DNA of 64,000 nt, taken from assembly GCF_001667885.1 (NCBI RefSeq), contig NZ_LZJW01000075.1, forward strand, positions 186,001 through 250,000, written 5' to 3'. Both the position numbers and the translations under genes were made by a program. The stretch's first letter is position 1; each line of letters opens with the position of its first letter. Below, piece by piece: positions 1-8,122 of the stretch. This DNA is from Mycobacterium scrofulaceum. GTDB taxonomy: Bacteria > Actinomycetota > Actinomycetes > Mycobacteriales > Mycobacteriaceae. Below the pieces are notes generated by a model that ran no database searches, was not told the DNA's origin, and worked only from the letters and a program-made list of their open reading frames with translations.

Positions 1-278
1 TCCTTGACGCGCTCGTCGACGTTGTAACAGCCCGGGCGGATCTCGTCGAGCCCCGTCGGCTCGATGCCGTACTCCTCCTTCGGCCGGCCGGCAACCGCGT
101 TGAGGGCGACGTTGGGGATGACGGTGTCGCGGAACTTCCACATGTCCGAACCGTCGGCGTTGTGCACCAGCCGCGGCGCGTCGTCCTGGTACTTCTTCGG
201 CAAATGGTTCTTGAACATGTCCGGCGGCTCGACGGTGTGGTCGTCGACGCTGATCAGGATCATGTCTTCTTTGTTCAT
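1..278 (-). CDS. Amidohydrolase family (amidohydrolase_2), 5' part only
   Basis: Only the first ~92 codons lie in the window; the gene runs off the left edge. The N-terminus reads MNKEDMILISVDDHTVEPPD, with the DDHxxEPPDM signature of amidohydrolase_2 proteins, which normally bind a catalytic metal in a TIM barrel. It aligns without gaps to the N-terminus of the complete amidohydrolase at 50044, so the two are paralogues. That alignment, and a GGAAGG box 8-9 nt upstream, favour ATG at 278 over the in-frame ATG at 284. The gene is divergent from the Rieske operon at 712 and shares its regulatory gap. Substrate unknown. Confidence 0.85.
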   Translation of the reverse strand, partial: MNKEDMILISVDDHTVEPPDMFKNHLPKKYQDDAPRLVHNADGSDMWKFRDTVIPNVALNAVAGRPKEEYGIEPTGLDEIRPGCYNVDERVK

Positions 279-377
279 GGCCATTGCCCTTCCGTCGGGT
301 CCGCCTATTCGGTTCCGCTCCCACGCAGCCTGGGCGAATCGCTGTCCCCTGCCAAGATCACTAAAATGAAAACTATC

Positions 378-394
378 TTCTCGCCAAGCGAGAA
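378..394. promoter_or_regulatory. Inverted repeat TTCTCGC-N3-GCGAGAA
   Basis: Perfect 7+3+7 palindrome 100 nt upstream of the amidohydrolase start. It uses the GAGAA/TTCTC half-site of the GAGAAT operators but in everted order (TTCTC first, then GAGAA). A similar everted pair flanks the operators at 8052 and 43886. Assignment to the same regulator is inference. Confidence 0.5.
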
Positions 395-652
395 TCAACA
401 TCCAGCCGACGCCATGACCGGCGTTTACCCGCCCGGCCGCGGACGGAAGACGCCCATAACCCGTCGGCCGCGCGGCGAAATGCGCCGAGGTAGCGGGCGT
501 CGTCGCGGACGAGCCAGGCGCGGCGGCCGACGTTTTGGCTGGCAGGCGGCTGTTTCGGCGGCGGAGTGCGCGCGCGGCGCCGCGACCTGCCGCGTCCCGG
601 CCCGCCGGCATTGACCGGCCGCCCGATTCGTGCAACTCTATTGGTTAGAAAT

Positions 653-667
653 GAGAATATGATTCTC
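653..667. promoter_or_regulatory. Operator GAGAAT-N3-ATTCTC (site 1)
   Basis: Perfect 6+3+6 palindrome 44 nt upstream of the ATG at 712. Its centre contains TATGAT (658-663), which resembles a -10 hexamer, so bound repressor would block the promoter. Four further copies lie at 8052, 8892, 43886 and 49313, all in promoter gaps. Confidence 0.75.
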
Positions 668-711
668 CTTGGCCGAGAGGTGGTCGGGAGGATGGCGAGA
701 GGGGAGCACGG

Positions 712-1230
712 ATGCGGTTGCCGCCGCTGCCGGCCGATCAGTGGGACGAAGCGACCCACCAGGCGCTCTCGGCGATGCGTGATCCGGCCGCCAACAACGC
801 GCTCAGCACCCTCGCCCACCACCCGGCGCTGGCCAAGGCGTTTCTCCGCTTCAACGTTCACCTGCTGACCTCGTCCACCCTGCCGGCGCGCGTCCGCGAA
901 CTGGCCATCCTGCGAGTGGCGCATCGTCGCGAGTGCGCCTACGAGTGGTCACACCATGTCCGCATGGCCAAGGACGAAGGGATCACCGACGACCAGATCG
1001 CCGCCGTAGTTAACGGTGCCGGCGACGCGGACGAGTTCGATCGCGCGGTGATCACCGCCGTCGACGAACTAGACGACAAGTCGCGACTGTCCGACGAGAC
1101 CTGGGCCGCTCTCGGCCAGCGCCTCAACGATCAGCAGCGGATGGATTTCGTCTTCACGGTTGGCTGCTACGCCACGCTGGCCATGGCCTTCAACACTTTT
1201 GGCGTCCAGCTTGAGGACGCGAACCACTAA
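712..1230 (+). CDS. Carboxymuconolactone decarboxylase (CMD)/AhpD-like protein
   Basis: 172 aa, close to the usual size of single-domain CMD/AhpD-like proteins. The core motif ECAYEWSHH (about residues 74-82) matches the ExxC...H active-site pattern of the family, although only one cysteine of a CxxC pair is present. Members are small helical decarboxylases, peroxidases or uncharacterised catabolic enzymes. ATG at 712 follows a GGGGAG box. It is the first gene of a tightly packed operon (Rieske oxygenase 13 nt downstream) directly behind operator site 1. Its reaction is not known; a role in the same ring-oxidation pathway is inferred from context. Confidence 0.8.
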   Translation: MRLPPLPADQWDEATHQALSAMRDPAANNALSTLAHHPALAKAFLRFNVHLLTSSTLPARVRELAILRVAHRRECAYEWSHHVRMAKDEGITDDQIAAVVNGAGDADEFDRAVITAVDELDDKSRLSDETWAALGQRLNDQQRMDFVFTVGCYATLAMAFNTFGVQLEDANH

Positions 1231-1243
1231 GAGAGGGAGAAAG

Positions 1244-2530
1244 GTGCCCCACTTTCCCAAGCCAGCCGCCGGTAGCTGGACAGAGAACTACCCCGAACTC
1301 GGCACGGCGCCTGTCGATTACACCGACTCGATCGATCCGGCGTTCTTCGAGGCCGAGCGCGACGCCGTCTTCAGGAGGACCTGGCTCAATGTCGGCCGGG
1401 TCAATCGCCTACCGCGCACCGGCAGCTACTTCACCAGGGAACTGCCGTCGGCGGGCAAGGGCACCTCGGTGATCATCGTCAAGACCAAGGACGGATCGGT
1501 CAAGGCCTATCACAACGTCTGCCGTCACCGCGGAAACAAGTTGGTGTGGAACGATTTCCCGAACGAGGAGACCTCCGGCACCTGCCGCCAGTTCACCTGC
1601 AAGTACCACGCCTGGCGCTACAGCCTCGACGGCGACCTGACGTTCGTTCAACAGGAAGACGAGTTCTTCAACCTCGACAAGGGCAACTTCGGCCTGGCGC
1701 CGGTCCGATGCGAGGTGTGGGAAGGCTTCATCTTCATCAACTTCGACGACAACGCCGCGCCGCTCGTCGACTACCTCGGCCCGCTGGCCAAGAGCATCGA
1801 GGGCTACCCCTTCGGCGAGATGACCGAGACGTACTCGTACCGGGCCGAGGTCGGCAGCAACTGGAAGCTGTTCATCGACGCGTTCGTCGAGTTCTACCAC
1901 GCGCCGATCCTGCACCAGGGGCAGTACACCAAGGAGGAAGCCGCCAAGATCCAGAAGTACGGCTACGAGGCGCTGCACTACGAGCTGTCCGGACCGCACA
2001 ACCTGCAGTCGACGTGGGGCGGTCAGGCGCCGCCCCCGGACATGTCGATGGTGAAGCCGATGGACCAGGTGCTGCGCAGCGGCTTGTTCGGCCCGTGGGA
2101 CAAGCCGGAGATCATCGAGAATCTGGAGCTGCCGCCGGGTGTCAACGTGAAGAGGGTGCCGCAGTGGGGCATCGACTCGTGGCTCTTCTACCCCAACTTC
2201 ATGCTGCTGATCTGGGAGCCGGGCTGGTACCTGACCTACCACTACTGGCCGACCGCAGTCGACAAGCACATCTTCGAATGCACGCTGTATTTCGTCCCGC
2301 CGCGCAACGCGCGGGAGCGGCTGGCTCAGGAGTTGGCCGCCGTGACCTTCAAGGAGTACGCGCTGCAGGACGCCAACACGCTGGAGGCGACCCAGACCAT
2401 GATCGGCACCCGGGCCGTCAAGGAATTCCTGCTGTGCGACCAGGAAGTCTTGATCCGGCACCTGCACAAGACGACCGGCGACTACGTGAAGGAGTTTCAG
2501 AACAATGGCCACGTCGCTGCTGCCCGCTGA
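1244..2530 (+). CDS. Rieske [2Fe-2S] ring-hydroxylating oxygenase, alpha subunit
   Basis: 428 aa from GTG at 1244 (GGGAG box 4-5 nt upstream), the usual length of oxygenase alpha subunits. Rieske cluster ligands are C93-R-H95 and C119-K-Y-H122. The mononuclear iron site is marked by H219 and H224 within EFYHAPILH. Such proteins insert O2 into aromatic or alicyclic rings and need a ferredoxin and reductase. No reductase and no beta subunit lie nearby; the only plant-type ferredoxin in the window (49365) sits behind the same operator motif. The 3' end overlaps the next gene by 26 nt. Substrate unknown; steroid- or terpenoid-type acids are possible. Confidence 0.92.
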   Translation: MPHFPKPAAGSWTENYPELGTAPVDYTDSIDPAFFEAERDAVFRRTWLNVGRVNRLPRTGSYFTRELPSAGKGTSVIIVKTKDGSVKAYHNVCRHRGNKLVWNDFPNEETSGTCRQFTCKYHAWRYSLDGDLTFVQQEDEFFNLDKGNFGLAPVRCEVWEGFIFINFDDNAAPLVDYLGPLAKSIEGYPFGEMTETYSYRAEVGSNWKLFIDAFVEFYHAPILHQGQYTKEEAAKIQKYGYEALHYELSGPHNLQSTWGGQAPPPDMSMVKPMDQVLRSGLFGPWDKPEIIENLELPPGVNVKRVPQWGIDSWLFYPNFMLLIWEPGWYLTYHYWPTAVDKHIFECTLYFVPPRNARERLAQELAAVTFKEYALQDANTLEATQTMIGTRAVKEFLLCDQEVLIRHLHKTTGDYVKEFQNNGHVAAAR

Positions 2531-2837
2531 ATTCGCCGACCTCGAGCCATTTTTGGACTGGGACCTGGCCACCGAACCCGAGCGCTACGCCAAGCGGCTG
2601 GCCTCGACGATGGCCGAGATGCAGGCGTTCTACGACGTGGCCTTCCCCCGCCTCAACGACGTGATCGCCTACTGTGACAAGTACCCACTCGACGATCTCC
2701 CCGAGGACGCAAAGGCTCTCATGCACATGATGCAGTCGCTCGTCATGGTGTCGTTTCCGATCGAGGCGTGGAAACAGCCCAGGGTGCCCGACAGCGGCGC
2801 GGCCTGGGTGGAGTGCATCCGGGAACCGGTGATCTAA
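2505..2837 (+). CDS. Small conserved-looking protein of unknown function
   Basis: 110 aa, acidic and helix-rich, with no cysteine cluster, signal peptide or membrane segment; I do not recognise a domain. ATG at 2505 lies inside the Rieske gene end, behind AAGGAG, so it is translationally coupled. Its position between the oxygenase and the amidohydrolase-like gene suggests an accessory or structural partner of the oxygenase. It is too short for, and does not resemble, a canonical oxygenase beta subunit. Confidence 0.75.
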   Translation: MATSLLPAEFADLEPFLDWDLATEPERYAKRLASTMAEMQAFYDVAFPRLNDVIAYCDKYPLDDLPEDAKALMHMMQSLVMVSFPIEAWKQPRVPDSGAAWVECIREPVI

Positions 2838-2840
2838 CCG

Positions 2841-4073
2841 GTGTTGACGCTCAAGGCCGCCGGGCTGCTCGACGTCGACGCCGGCGAGATCGTCTCCCCG
2901 GGCGTCGTCCGGATCGAGGGCGACCGCATCGCCGGTGTCGGCGGCGAGCCGGAGGGCGAGATCATCGACCTCGGCGAGGCGATCCTGCTGCCGGGGCTGA
3001 TGGACATGGAGGTCAACCTGTTGATGGGCGGCCGCGGCGAAAAGCCCGGACTGTCCCAGGTTCAGGACGACCCGCCGACGCGGGTACTGCGCGCGGTCGG
3101 CAACGCGCGCCGCACGCTGCGGGCCGGATTCACCACCGTGCGCAACCTCGGCCTGTTCGTCAAGACCGGCGGCTACCTGTTGGACGTCGCGCTCGGTAAG
3201 GCCATCGACGCGGGCTGGATCGACGGGCCGCGCGTGGTGCCGGCCGGACACGCCATCACGCCGACCGGCGGTCACCTGGACCCGACGATGTTCGCGGCGT
3301 TCGCGCCGCACGCGCTGGAGCTCACGGTCGAAGAGGGCATCGCCAACGGCATCGACGAGATCCGCAAGGCGGTGCGCTACCAGATCAAACACGGCGCCGA
3401 GCTGATCAAGGTCTGCTGCTCGGGCGGTGTGATGTCGCTGACCGGTCCGCCTGGCGCGCAACACTATTCCGATGAGGAGCTGCGCGCGATCGTCGACGAG
3501 GCCCACCGGCGCGGGCTGCGCGTCGCCGCGCACACGCACGGCGCGGAGGCCGTCAAGCATGCCATCGACGCCGGCATCGACTGCATCGAGCACGGCTTTT
3601 TGATCGACGACGAGGCGATCGCCGCCCTGGTCGAGCACGGCACCTTCTTGGTCAGCACCCGGCGCCTCGCCGACGGTGACGCCATGGACGTTTCGCACGC
3701 CCCACCCGAGTTGCAGGCCAAAGCGGCCGAGATGTTCCCGAAGGCGCGCACCTCGATCGTGGCCGCGTACGAGGCGGGCGTGAAGATCGCGGTGGGCACC
3801 GACGCGCCCGCGATCCCGCACGGCCGCAACGCCGACGAGCTCGTCACCCTGGTCAACTGGGGGCTGCCGCCGCTGGCGGTGTTGCGGGCGGCGACAGTGA
3901 CCGCGGCCGAGCTGATCAACTCGAACGATCGCGGCCGGATCGCGGCGGGTCAGCTCGCCGACATCATCGCGGTGCCGGGAAACCCCTTGGAAGACATCAC
4001 CGTTACCCAGAACGTGAGCTTTGTCATGAAAGGCGGCAAGGTCTATGTCGACAAGTCAGCAAACCCGAACTGA
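2841..4073 (+). CDS. Amidohydrolase-like protein with altered metal site
   Basis: 410 aa, imidazolonepropionase/prolidase-like amidohydrolase fold, starting at GTG 2841 three bases after the previous stop. Later metal-site elements look normal: the lysine in ELIKVCCSGG, histidines in VAAHTHGAEAV and CIEHGFLID, and the aspartate in AVGTDAPAI. The strand-1 HxH that normally follows PGLxDM is replaced by E57-V-N59 (PGLMDMEVN). The protein may therefore hold a mononuclear or rearranged metal centre, or have lost hydrolase activity. It sits mid-operon, overlapping the next gene by 29 nt. Confidence 0.85.
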   Translation: MLTLKAAGLLDVDAGEIVSPGVVRIEGDRIAGVGGEPEGEIIDLGEAILLPGLMDMEVNLLMGGRGEKPGLSQVQDDPPTRVLRAVGNARRTLRAGFTTVRNLGLFVKTGGYLLDVALGKAIDAGWIDGPRVVPAGHAITPTGGHLDPTMFAAFAPHALELTVEEGIANGIDEIRKAVRYQIKHGAELIKVCCSGGVMSLTGPPGAQHYSDEELRAIVDEAHRRGLRVAAHTHGAEAVKHAIDAGIDCIEHGFLIDDEAIAALVEHGTFLVSTRRLADGDAMDVSHAPPELQAKAAEMFPKARTSIVAAYEAGVKIAVGTDAPAIPHGRNADELVTLVNWGLPPLAVLRAATVTAAELINSNDRGRIAAGQLADIIAVPGNPLEDITVTQNVSFVMKGGKVYVDKSANPN

Positions 4074-4479
4074 CGACCTGGTCGAGATCCAGCAGCTGCT
4101 GGCCCGCTACGCCGTCACCATCACCCAGGAAGACATCGACGGGCTGATCGGCGTCTTCACCCCGGACGGCACCTACAGCGCCTTCGGCTCCACCTACAAG
4201 CTGGACAGGTTCCCCGAGTTGGTCGCGGCGGCGCCAAAGGGATTGTTCCTCACCGGGACCGCCCTGATCGAGAACCTTGATGGTGACTCGGCCAGCGGCA
4301 CCCAGCCGTTGTGCTTCATCGACCACGCCACCCATGACATGCGGATCGGCTACTACCGCGACACCTACTCCCGCACCCCGGATGGGTGGCGACTGAAAAC
4401 CCGTGCCATGACGTTCATTCGCCGCAGCGGTGTGCACGACTCCGGGCGCCCGCATGCCGTCGGCCGTCCGACGCCGTGA
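4045..4479 (+). CDS. SnoaL-like (NTF2-fold) protein
   Basis: 144 aa with the N-terminal pattern DDLVEIQQLLARYAVTITQ and a DGTYSAFG strand typical of SnoaL-like/ring-hydroxylating beta-type NTF2 folds. Members are small isomerases, dehydratases, hydratases or partners of oxygenases. It overlaps the upstream gene by 29 nt and shares GTGA with the acyl-CoA dehydrogenase downstream, so it is translationally coupled on both sides. The last ~20 residues are Arg/Pro/Gly-rich and probably disordered. Reaction unknown. Confidence 0.8.
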   Translation: MSTSQQTRTDDLVEIQQLLARYAVTITQEDIDGLIGVFTPDGTYSAFGSTYKLDRFPELVAAAPKGLFLTGTALIENLDGDSASGTQPLCFIDHATHDMRIGYYRDTYSRTPDGWRLKTRAMTFIRRSGVHDSGRPHAVGRPTP

Positions 4480-5573
4480 ATGTCGAGGAGTTCCGGGCGG
4501 GTTTGCGCTCGTGGCTCGACGACAATGACCTGACCCCCGGGCCCGACCACTCGCTGCAGGGCCACATGCGGCAGTTCGCCCGGGTCAGCCGCGCGCTCTA
4601 CGACGCCGACTGGATGCGCTACGGCTGGCCCACCGAGGTCGGTGGATTGGGTGGTCCGGCGGTGCTGCGCGCGATCGTGGGCGAGGAGGTGGTGGGTCGC
4701 CGCCTCGCCGAACCCGGCCCCTATTCGATGCTCGAGGTGCTCGCGCCCACGATGATCGATTACGCCCCGCCCGAGCTCGCCGCCGAAATGGTGCCGCGGC
4801 TGCTGAGCGGCGAAGAGCAGTGGTGTCAAGGCTTTTCCGAGCCGGGGTCAGGCAGCGACCTGGCCTCGCTCACCACCCGCGCGACGCAACAGGGCGACAA
4901 CTGGATCGTCAACGGGCAGAAGGTCTGGACCAGCTTCGCGCAGTTCTCGTCACGATGCGTCCTGCTCACCCGCACCGCACCGGGTCACGACGGGATCACT
5001 GCCTTCTTCGTCGACCTCGACACGCCAGGCATCACCATCAGGCCGCTACGGACCATGCACGGCGTGGACGAATTCTGCGAGGTCTACTACGACGACGTGG
5101 TGATCCCGGCAAGCCGAATGCTCGGACAACCGGGAGACGGCTGGCGACTCGCCATGGACCTCCTCCCGTATGAGCGCTCCACCTGCTTCTGGCAGCGAAT
5201 CGCCTACCTGTATTCCCGCTTCGACGAGCTCATCGCGCAGGCGTCGGACGCCGGTGAGCCGAGCGAATCCGCTTTGGGGGCAGCGTATTTGGCGTTGCAC
5301 ACGCTGCGCTGCCGGTCCCGTCACACCCAGCACCGGCTGCGCGACGGGGCGCGTCTGGGGCCGGACACGTCGATCGACAAGGTACTGCTGGCCGGCGCGG
5401 AGCAGCGGCTCTACGACACCGTCCGCGACCTGCTGCCCGGAACGCTCGAGCTCGACGACACGCCCTGGCGCCCGGAATACCTGTACTCCCGGGCGGCGAC
5501 CATCTACGGCGGTACCGCCGAGATCCAGCGCAACATCATCTCCCGCCGGCTGCTCGACCTCGGGAAGGAGTGA
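4476..5573 (+). CDS. Acyl-CoA dehydrogenase, larger subunit of a likely heteromeric pair
   Basis: 365 aa from GTG 4476, which overlaps the SnoaL-like stop (GTGA). FAD/substrate signatures are WCQGFSEPGSGSDLASL (about residue 111 on) and the C-terminal IYGGTAEIQRNIISRRLL. The next gene encodes a shorter, divergent dehydrogenase-like protein 3 nt downstream, the arrangement known for alpha2beta2 heterotetrameric acyl-CoA dehydrogenases of actinobacterial steroid side-chain and ring degradation. Expected reaction: alpha,beta-dehydrogenation of a bulky acyl-CoA. Confidence 0.93.
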   Translation: MNVEEFRAGLRSWLDDNDLTPGPDHSLQGHMRQFARVSRALYDADWMRYGWPTEVGGLGGPAVLRAIVGEEVVGRRLAEPGPYSMLEVLAPTMIDYAPPELAAEMVPRLLSGEEQWCQGFSEPGSGSDLASLTTRATQQGDNWIVNGQKVWTSFAQFSSRCVLLTRTAPGHDGITAFFVDLDTPGITIRPLRTMHGVDEFCEVYYDDVVIPASRMLGQPGDGWRLAMDLLPYERSTCFWQRIAYLYSRFDELIAQASDAGEPSESALGAAYLALHTLRCRSRHTQHRLRDGARLGPDTSIDKVLLAGAEQRLYDTVRDLLPGTLELDDTPWRPEYLYSRAATIYGGTAEIQRNIISRRLLDLGKE

Positions 5574-5576
5574 ACC

Positions 5577-6395
5577 GTGGACGACATGACGGATCCCGAG
5601 TCGGTGCGCCTCCTGGAGGGCTCGCTGCGGACGACGATGGCGGCTGCGTCGGGGGCCAAGCTCGATGCGGCGCTGACCGATCTGGGCTGGCGGGACATGC
5701 TGGACGAAATGCCCGAGGTCGCCGTCCCCCTGGTCTTCCGGCTGCTCGGCGAGACCGGCGCGCACGCCCCGGTCCTCAACGACGTCGTGTTGCGCGCGGC
5801 CGGCGCGGCGCCGGGAGACACCCTGCCGCTACCGTTCGCCGGTGGCTGCTGGGTGATTTGGGAGCGCGGCGAGGCGGCCGGTTCGGCGATCGACGAGGCC
5901 TTGCCGATACGCCGCGTGGCACAAGGGGATTCGTTGCCGCGGGCCGCCGTGGACGCGGGGCGGCGGGCGTTGGGTTGGTGGTTGGCCGGCGCCGGCCGGG
6001 CCATGCTGGCGCTGGCTCGCCGGCATGCCCTGGACCGCGTCCAGTTCGGCCGGCACATCAGCTCGTTCCAGGCGATCCGGCACCGGCTGGCCGAGACGCT
6101 CGTCGCGATCGAGGGCGCCGAAGCGACGCTGCACGTCGCGACGGATTCGGACGATCCCGACGGCCTTGCCACGCTGCTGGCGAAGGCCGCCGCCGGCCAG
6201 GCCGCGCTGACCGCCGCCCGCCACTGCCAGCAGGTGCTCGGCGGGATCGGTTTCACCGCCGAGCACGCGCTGCACCACCACGTCAAACGGTCGCTGACCC
6301 TGGACGGACTGCTGGGCAGCACGCGGGAGCTGACCCGCGAGGCCGGAAAGACTCTGCTGGACAGAGGTTTTGCGCCGCGGCTTGCGGAACTCTAG
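5577..6395 (+). CDS. Acyl-CoA dehydrogenase-like, smaller partner subunit
   Basis: 272 aa from GTG 5577 behind GGAAGGAG. It is much shorter than classical acyl-CoA dehydrogenases (~380 aa); the N-terminal region is reduced and the C-terminal helical part is kept (RRHALDRVQFGRHISSFQAIRH, then QQVLGGIGFTAEHALHHHVKR). This is the form of the second subunit of alpha2beta2 complexes, where the pair shares FAD sites. Last gene of the operon that begins at 712. Confidence 0.88.
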   Translation: MDDMTDPESVRLLEGSLRTTMAAASGAKLDAALTDLGWRDMLDEMPEVAVPLVFRLLGETGAHAPVLNDVVLRAAGAAPGDTLPLPFAGGCWVIWERGEAAGSAIDEALPIRRVAQGDSLPRAAVDAGRRALGWWLAGAGRAMLALARRHALDRVQFGRHISSFQAIRHRLAETLVAIEGAEATLHVATDSDDPDGLATLLAKAAAGQAALTAARHCQQVLGGIGFTAEHALHHHVKRSLTLDGLLGSTRELTREAGKTLLDRGFAPRLAEL

Positions 6396-6510
6396 GCCCC
6401 TCGAGGTGGCACCCCGTCGGTTAGTTGGCGGCGGGCACCGAGATCGTGTGCCAGGTATCCCCTGATGCGTGCGCGTACACTTCGTCTGGCCACCACGACG
6501 ATGGGACGCG

Positions 6511-6774
6511 ATGAGTCAGCCCGAGCCTCCTCGAAACGAGATGGGCGTCGCGTCGCTGCTCGTCGGCGTGGTCGCGCTGCTCACGTGTTGGATGCTGCTC
6601 GGGGTGCCCTTCGGCATCGCGGCGGTGATCACCGGGGATGCGGCGCGCAGGCGCGTGCAGCGGGGTGAAGCGAACAATCCGCGAACGGCACTGGCGGGCA
6701 TGGTCTTAGGCGCCGTGGCGATCGCGGCGGGGCTGGTCGCGATCGGCTACTACGCCTGGCTGGACGCCCGCTAA
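6511..6774 (+). CDS. Small DUF4190-type membrane protein
   Basis: 87 aa from ATG 6511. Two hydrophobic segments, LLVGVVALLTCWMLLGVPFG and MVLGAVAIAAGLVAIGYYAW, flank a short basic loop (RRRVQRGE), the layout of DUF4190 proteins found widely in actinobacteria. An in-frame GTG 42 nt upstream is possible but has no better ribosome site. It is separated from the operon by 115 nt and its stop overlaps the convergent dehydrogenase by 4 nt. Function unknown; unlikely to belong to the catabolic pathway. Confidence 0.75.
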   Translation: MSQPEPPRNEMGVASLLVGVVALLTCWMLLGVPFGIAAVITGDAARRRVQRGEANNPRTALAGMVLGAVAIAAGLVAIGYYAWLDAR

Positions 6775-7946
6775 TTCCGCGGTAATCCGAGCACGCGCTC
6801 GGCGATGATGTTCCGCTGGATCTCCGACGTGCCGCCGGCAATCGTCGCGGCGAAAGTGCGCGCGTATCGGTCGAACCAGCTGCGGTAATGGCTGTCGAGA
6901 TTCAGTGCGGCGAACGGGGCGGTCACAGCCCGGCGCACGAGGCCGTCCGTCCGCGCGGCATTCAGCGCGTCCTCCGACGCCCGTTGCAGTGCTTCGGAGC
7001 CCAGCAGCTTGAGTACCGACTGGGCCGGGACGTCCTCTTCCCCGCGCGCGGCACGCGACAGCGCCGCGGATCCCAGCAGCCGCAACGCGTAGGTGTCCAT
7101 CACCAGGGTGGCGTAGTGATCCCGCTCCAGCGAGCTCGATGGCGCGAAATCGATGCTCAATTCGTGCAACAGGTCGACGTAGCCCATCCACAGCATCACG
7201 CGTTCGTGACCCAGGGAGCCGGTGGCCACCCGCCATCCGCCGTTGAGTTCGCCCACCAAATTCTCGGCCGGCACCCGCGCGTCGGTGAAGAACACCTCAT
7301 TGAAGTCGACTTCATCGTTGTCGCACATCGAGGCGAACGGGCGGCGCACCACCCCAGGCGTATCGGTCGGGATCAGCAGCACGCTAATGCCCTTGTGTTT
7401 CGGCGCCTTTGGGTCGGTACGTACGAAGGTCAGCAACACGTCGGCGTCGTGGGCGCCCGAAGTCCACACCTTCTGCCCGTTGACCACGAAGTGGTCACCG
7501 TCAGGCACCGCACGCGTTTTCAGCGACGCGAGGTCCGAGCCGGCCCCCGGTTCGCTCATCCCCAGCGCCGCGGTCATCTCGGCCCGCAATATCGGCGCCG
7601 CCCACTTGCGCTTTTGTTCGGGCGTGCCGAAGGTCAACAGCGAGGCCGCGATGATGCCCACGCCCTGCGGATTGAAGCTCTGGTAGATGCGCCGTCGCCC
7701 GAGTTCCTCCAGGTACACGTATTGCTGCAGCAGTGTCGCGTTGCGCCCGCCGAACTCCGGCGGGTTCCCGGGCAGCAGCCACCCGCTGTCGAAGAGCAGC
7801 CGCTGCCAGCGCCGGGCCCAGTCCGGGACGTGCGAACTGGAGCGTGGCCGCTCGAACGCCTCGGCGTCGGAGGGTAGATGCGTGTCGAGGAAGGCGATGA
7901 ACTCGGAGCGGAACGCCTCCACGTCGGCGTCAAAGGTGAGCTGCAC
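6771..7946 (-). CDS. Acyl-CoA dehydrogenase
   Basis: 391 aa, full length for the family. GTG at 7946 is chosen because GGGGAG lies 4 nt upstream and the protein then starts VQLTFDADVEAFRSEF, a typical family N-terminus; an upstream GTG at 8012 would add an unlikely 22-residue leader. Signatures: GMSEPGAGSDLASLKTRAV, VNGQKVWTSGAHDAD and the C-terminal TIAGGTSEIQRNIIAERVLG. It is divergent from the TetR gene, with an operator in between, so it is a likely direct target of that regulator. Confidence 0.93.
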   Translation of the reverse strand: MQLTFDADVEAFRSEFIAFLDTHLPSDAEAFERPRSSSHVPDWARRWQRLLFDSGWLLPGNPPEFGGRNATLLQQYVYLEELGRRRIYQSFNPQGVGIIAASLLTFGTPEQKRKWAAPILRAEMTAALGMSEPGAGSDLASLKTRAVPDGDHFVVNGQKVWTSGAHDADVLLTFVRTDPKAPKHKGISVLLIPTDTPGVVRRPFASMCDNDEVDFNEVFFTDARVPAENLVGELNGGWRVATGSLGHERVMLWMGYVDLLHELSIDFAPSSSLERDHYATLVMDTYALRLLGSAALSRAARGEEDVPAQSVLKLLGSEALQRASEDALNAARTDGLVRRAVTAPFAALNLDSHYRSWFDRYARTFAATIAGGTSEIQRNIIAERVLGLPRN

Positions 7947-8051
7947 GCGACTCCCCGCAACGGTCGTGAGCACTCCCCCGGGTCGGTAGATCGCGATTTC
8001 CCCCGACCACACGGTTCGCTCTTATGATTACGCTTCCATACACACGTCTAA

Positions 8052-8076
8052 GAGAATAGTATTCTCGTGGCGAGAA
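8052..8076. promoter_or_regulatory. Composite operator GAGAAT-N3-ATTCTC plus TTCTCG-N3-CGAGAA (site 2)
   Basis: Two perfect palindromes share their middle half-site: 8052-8066 (6+3+6) and 8062-8076 (6+3+6), giving three alternating GAGAA half-sites. TAGTAT at 8057-8062 could be a -10 hexamer. The site lies in the gap between the divergent acyl-CoA dehydrogenase and TetR genes, fitting autoregulation plus control of the enzyme. Confidence 0.78.
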
Positions 8077-8122
8077 AGTTACAATCTCCGACACAGGATC
8101 CGTGAGGGGGTCGAGCGCAGCG

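Larger units (their letters stand above)
279..711. other. 433-bp divergent intergenic region without a gene
   Basis: No credible coding sequence was seen here; the open frames crossing it are arginine-rich mirror frames of GC-rich DNA. It holds two inverted repeats built from the same half-site (378-394 and 653-667) and must carry the promoters of the amidohydrolase (minus) and of the operon starting at 712 (plus). Confidence 0.7.

Noticed and set aside
373-924. Minus-strand open frame across the 279-711 gap
   Set aside because: Arg-rich, overlaps the CMD-like gene and both palindromes, and has no credible ribosome site or homologous motif.
1409-2572. Long open frame antisense to the Rieske oxygenase
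   Set aside because: It mirrors the third-position GC of the real gene, has low-complexity Arg/Val/Asp composition and no recognisable motif; the same pattern appears opposite almost every long gene here.
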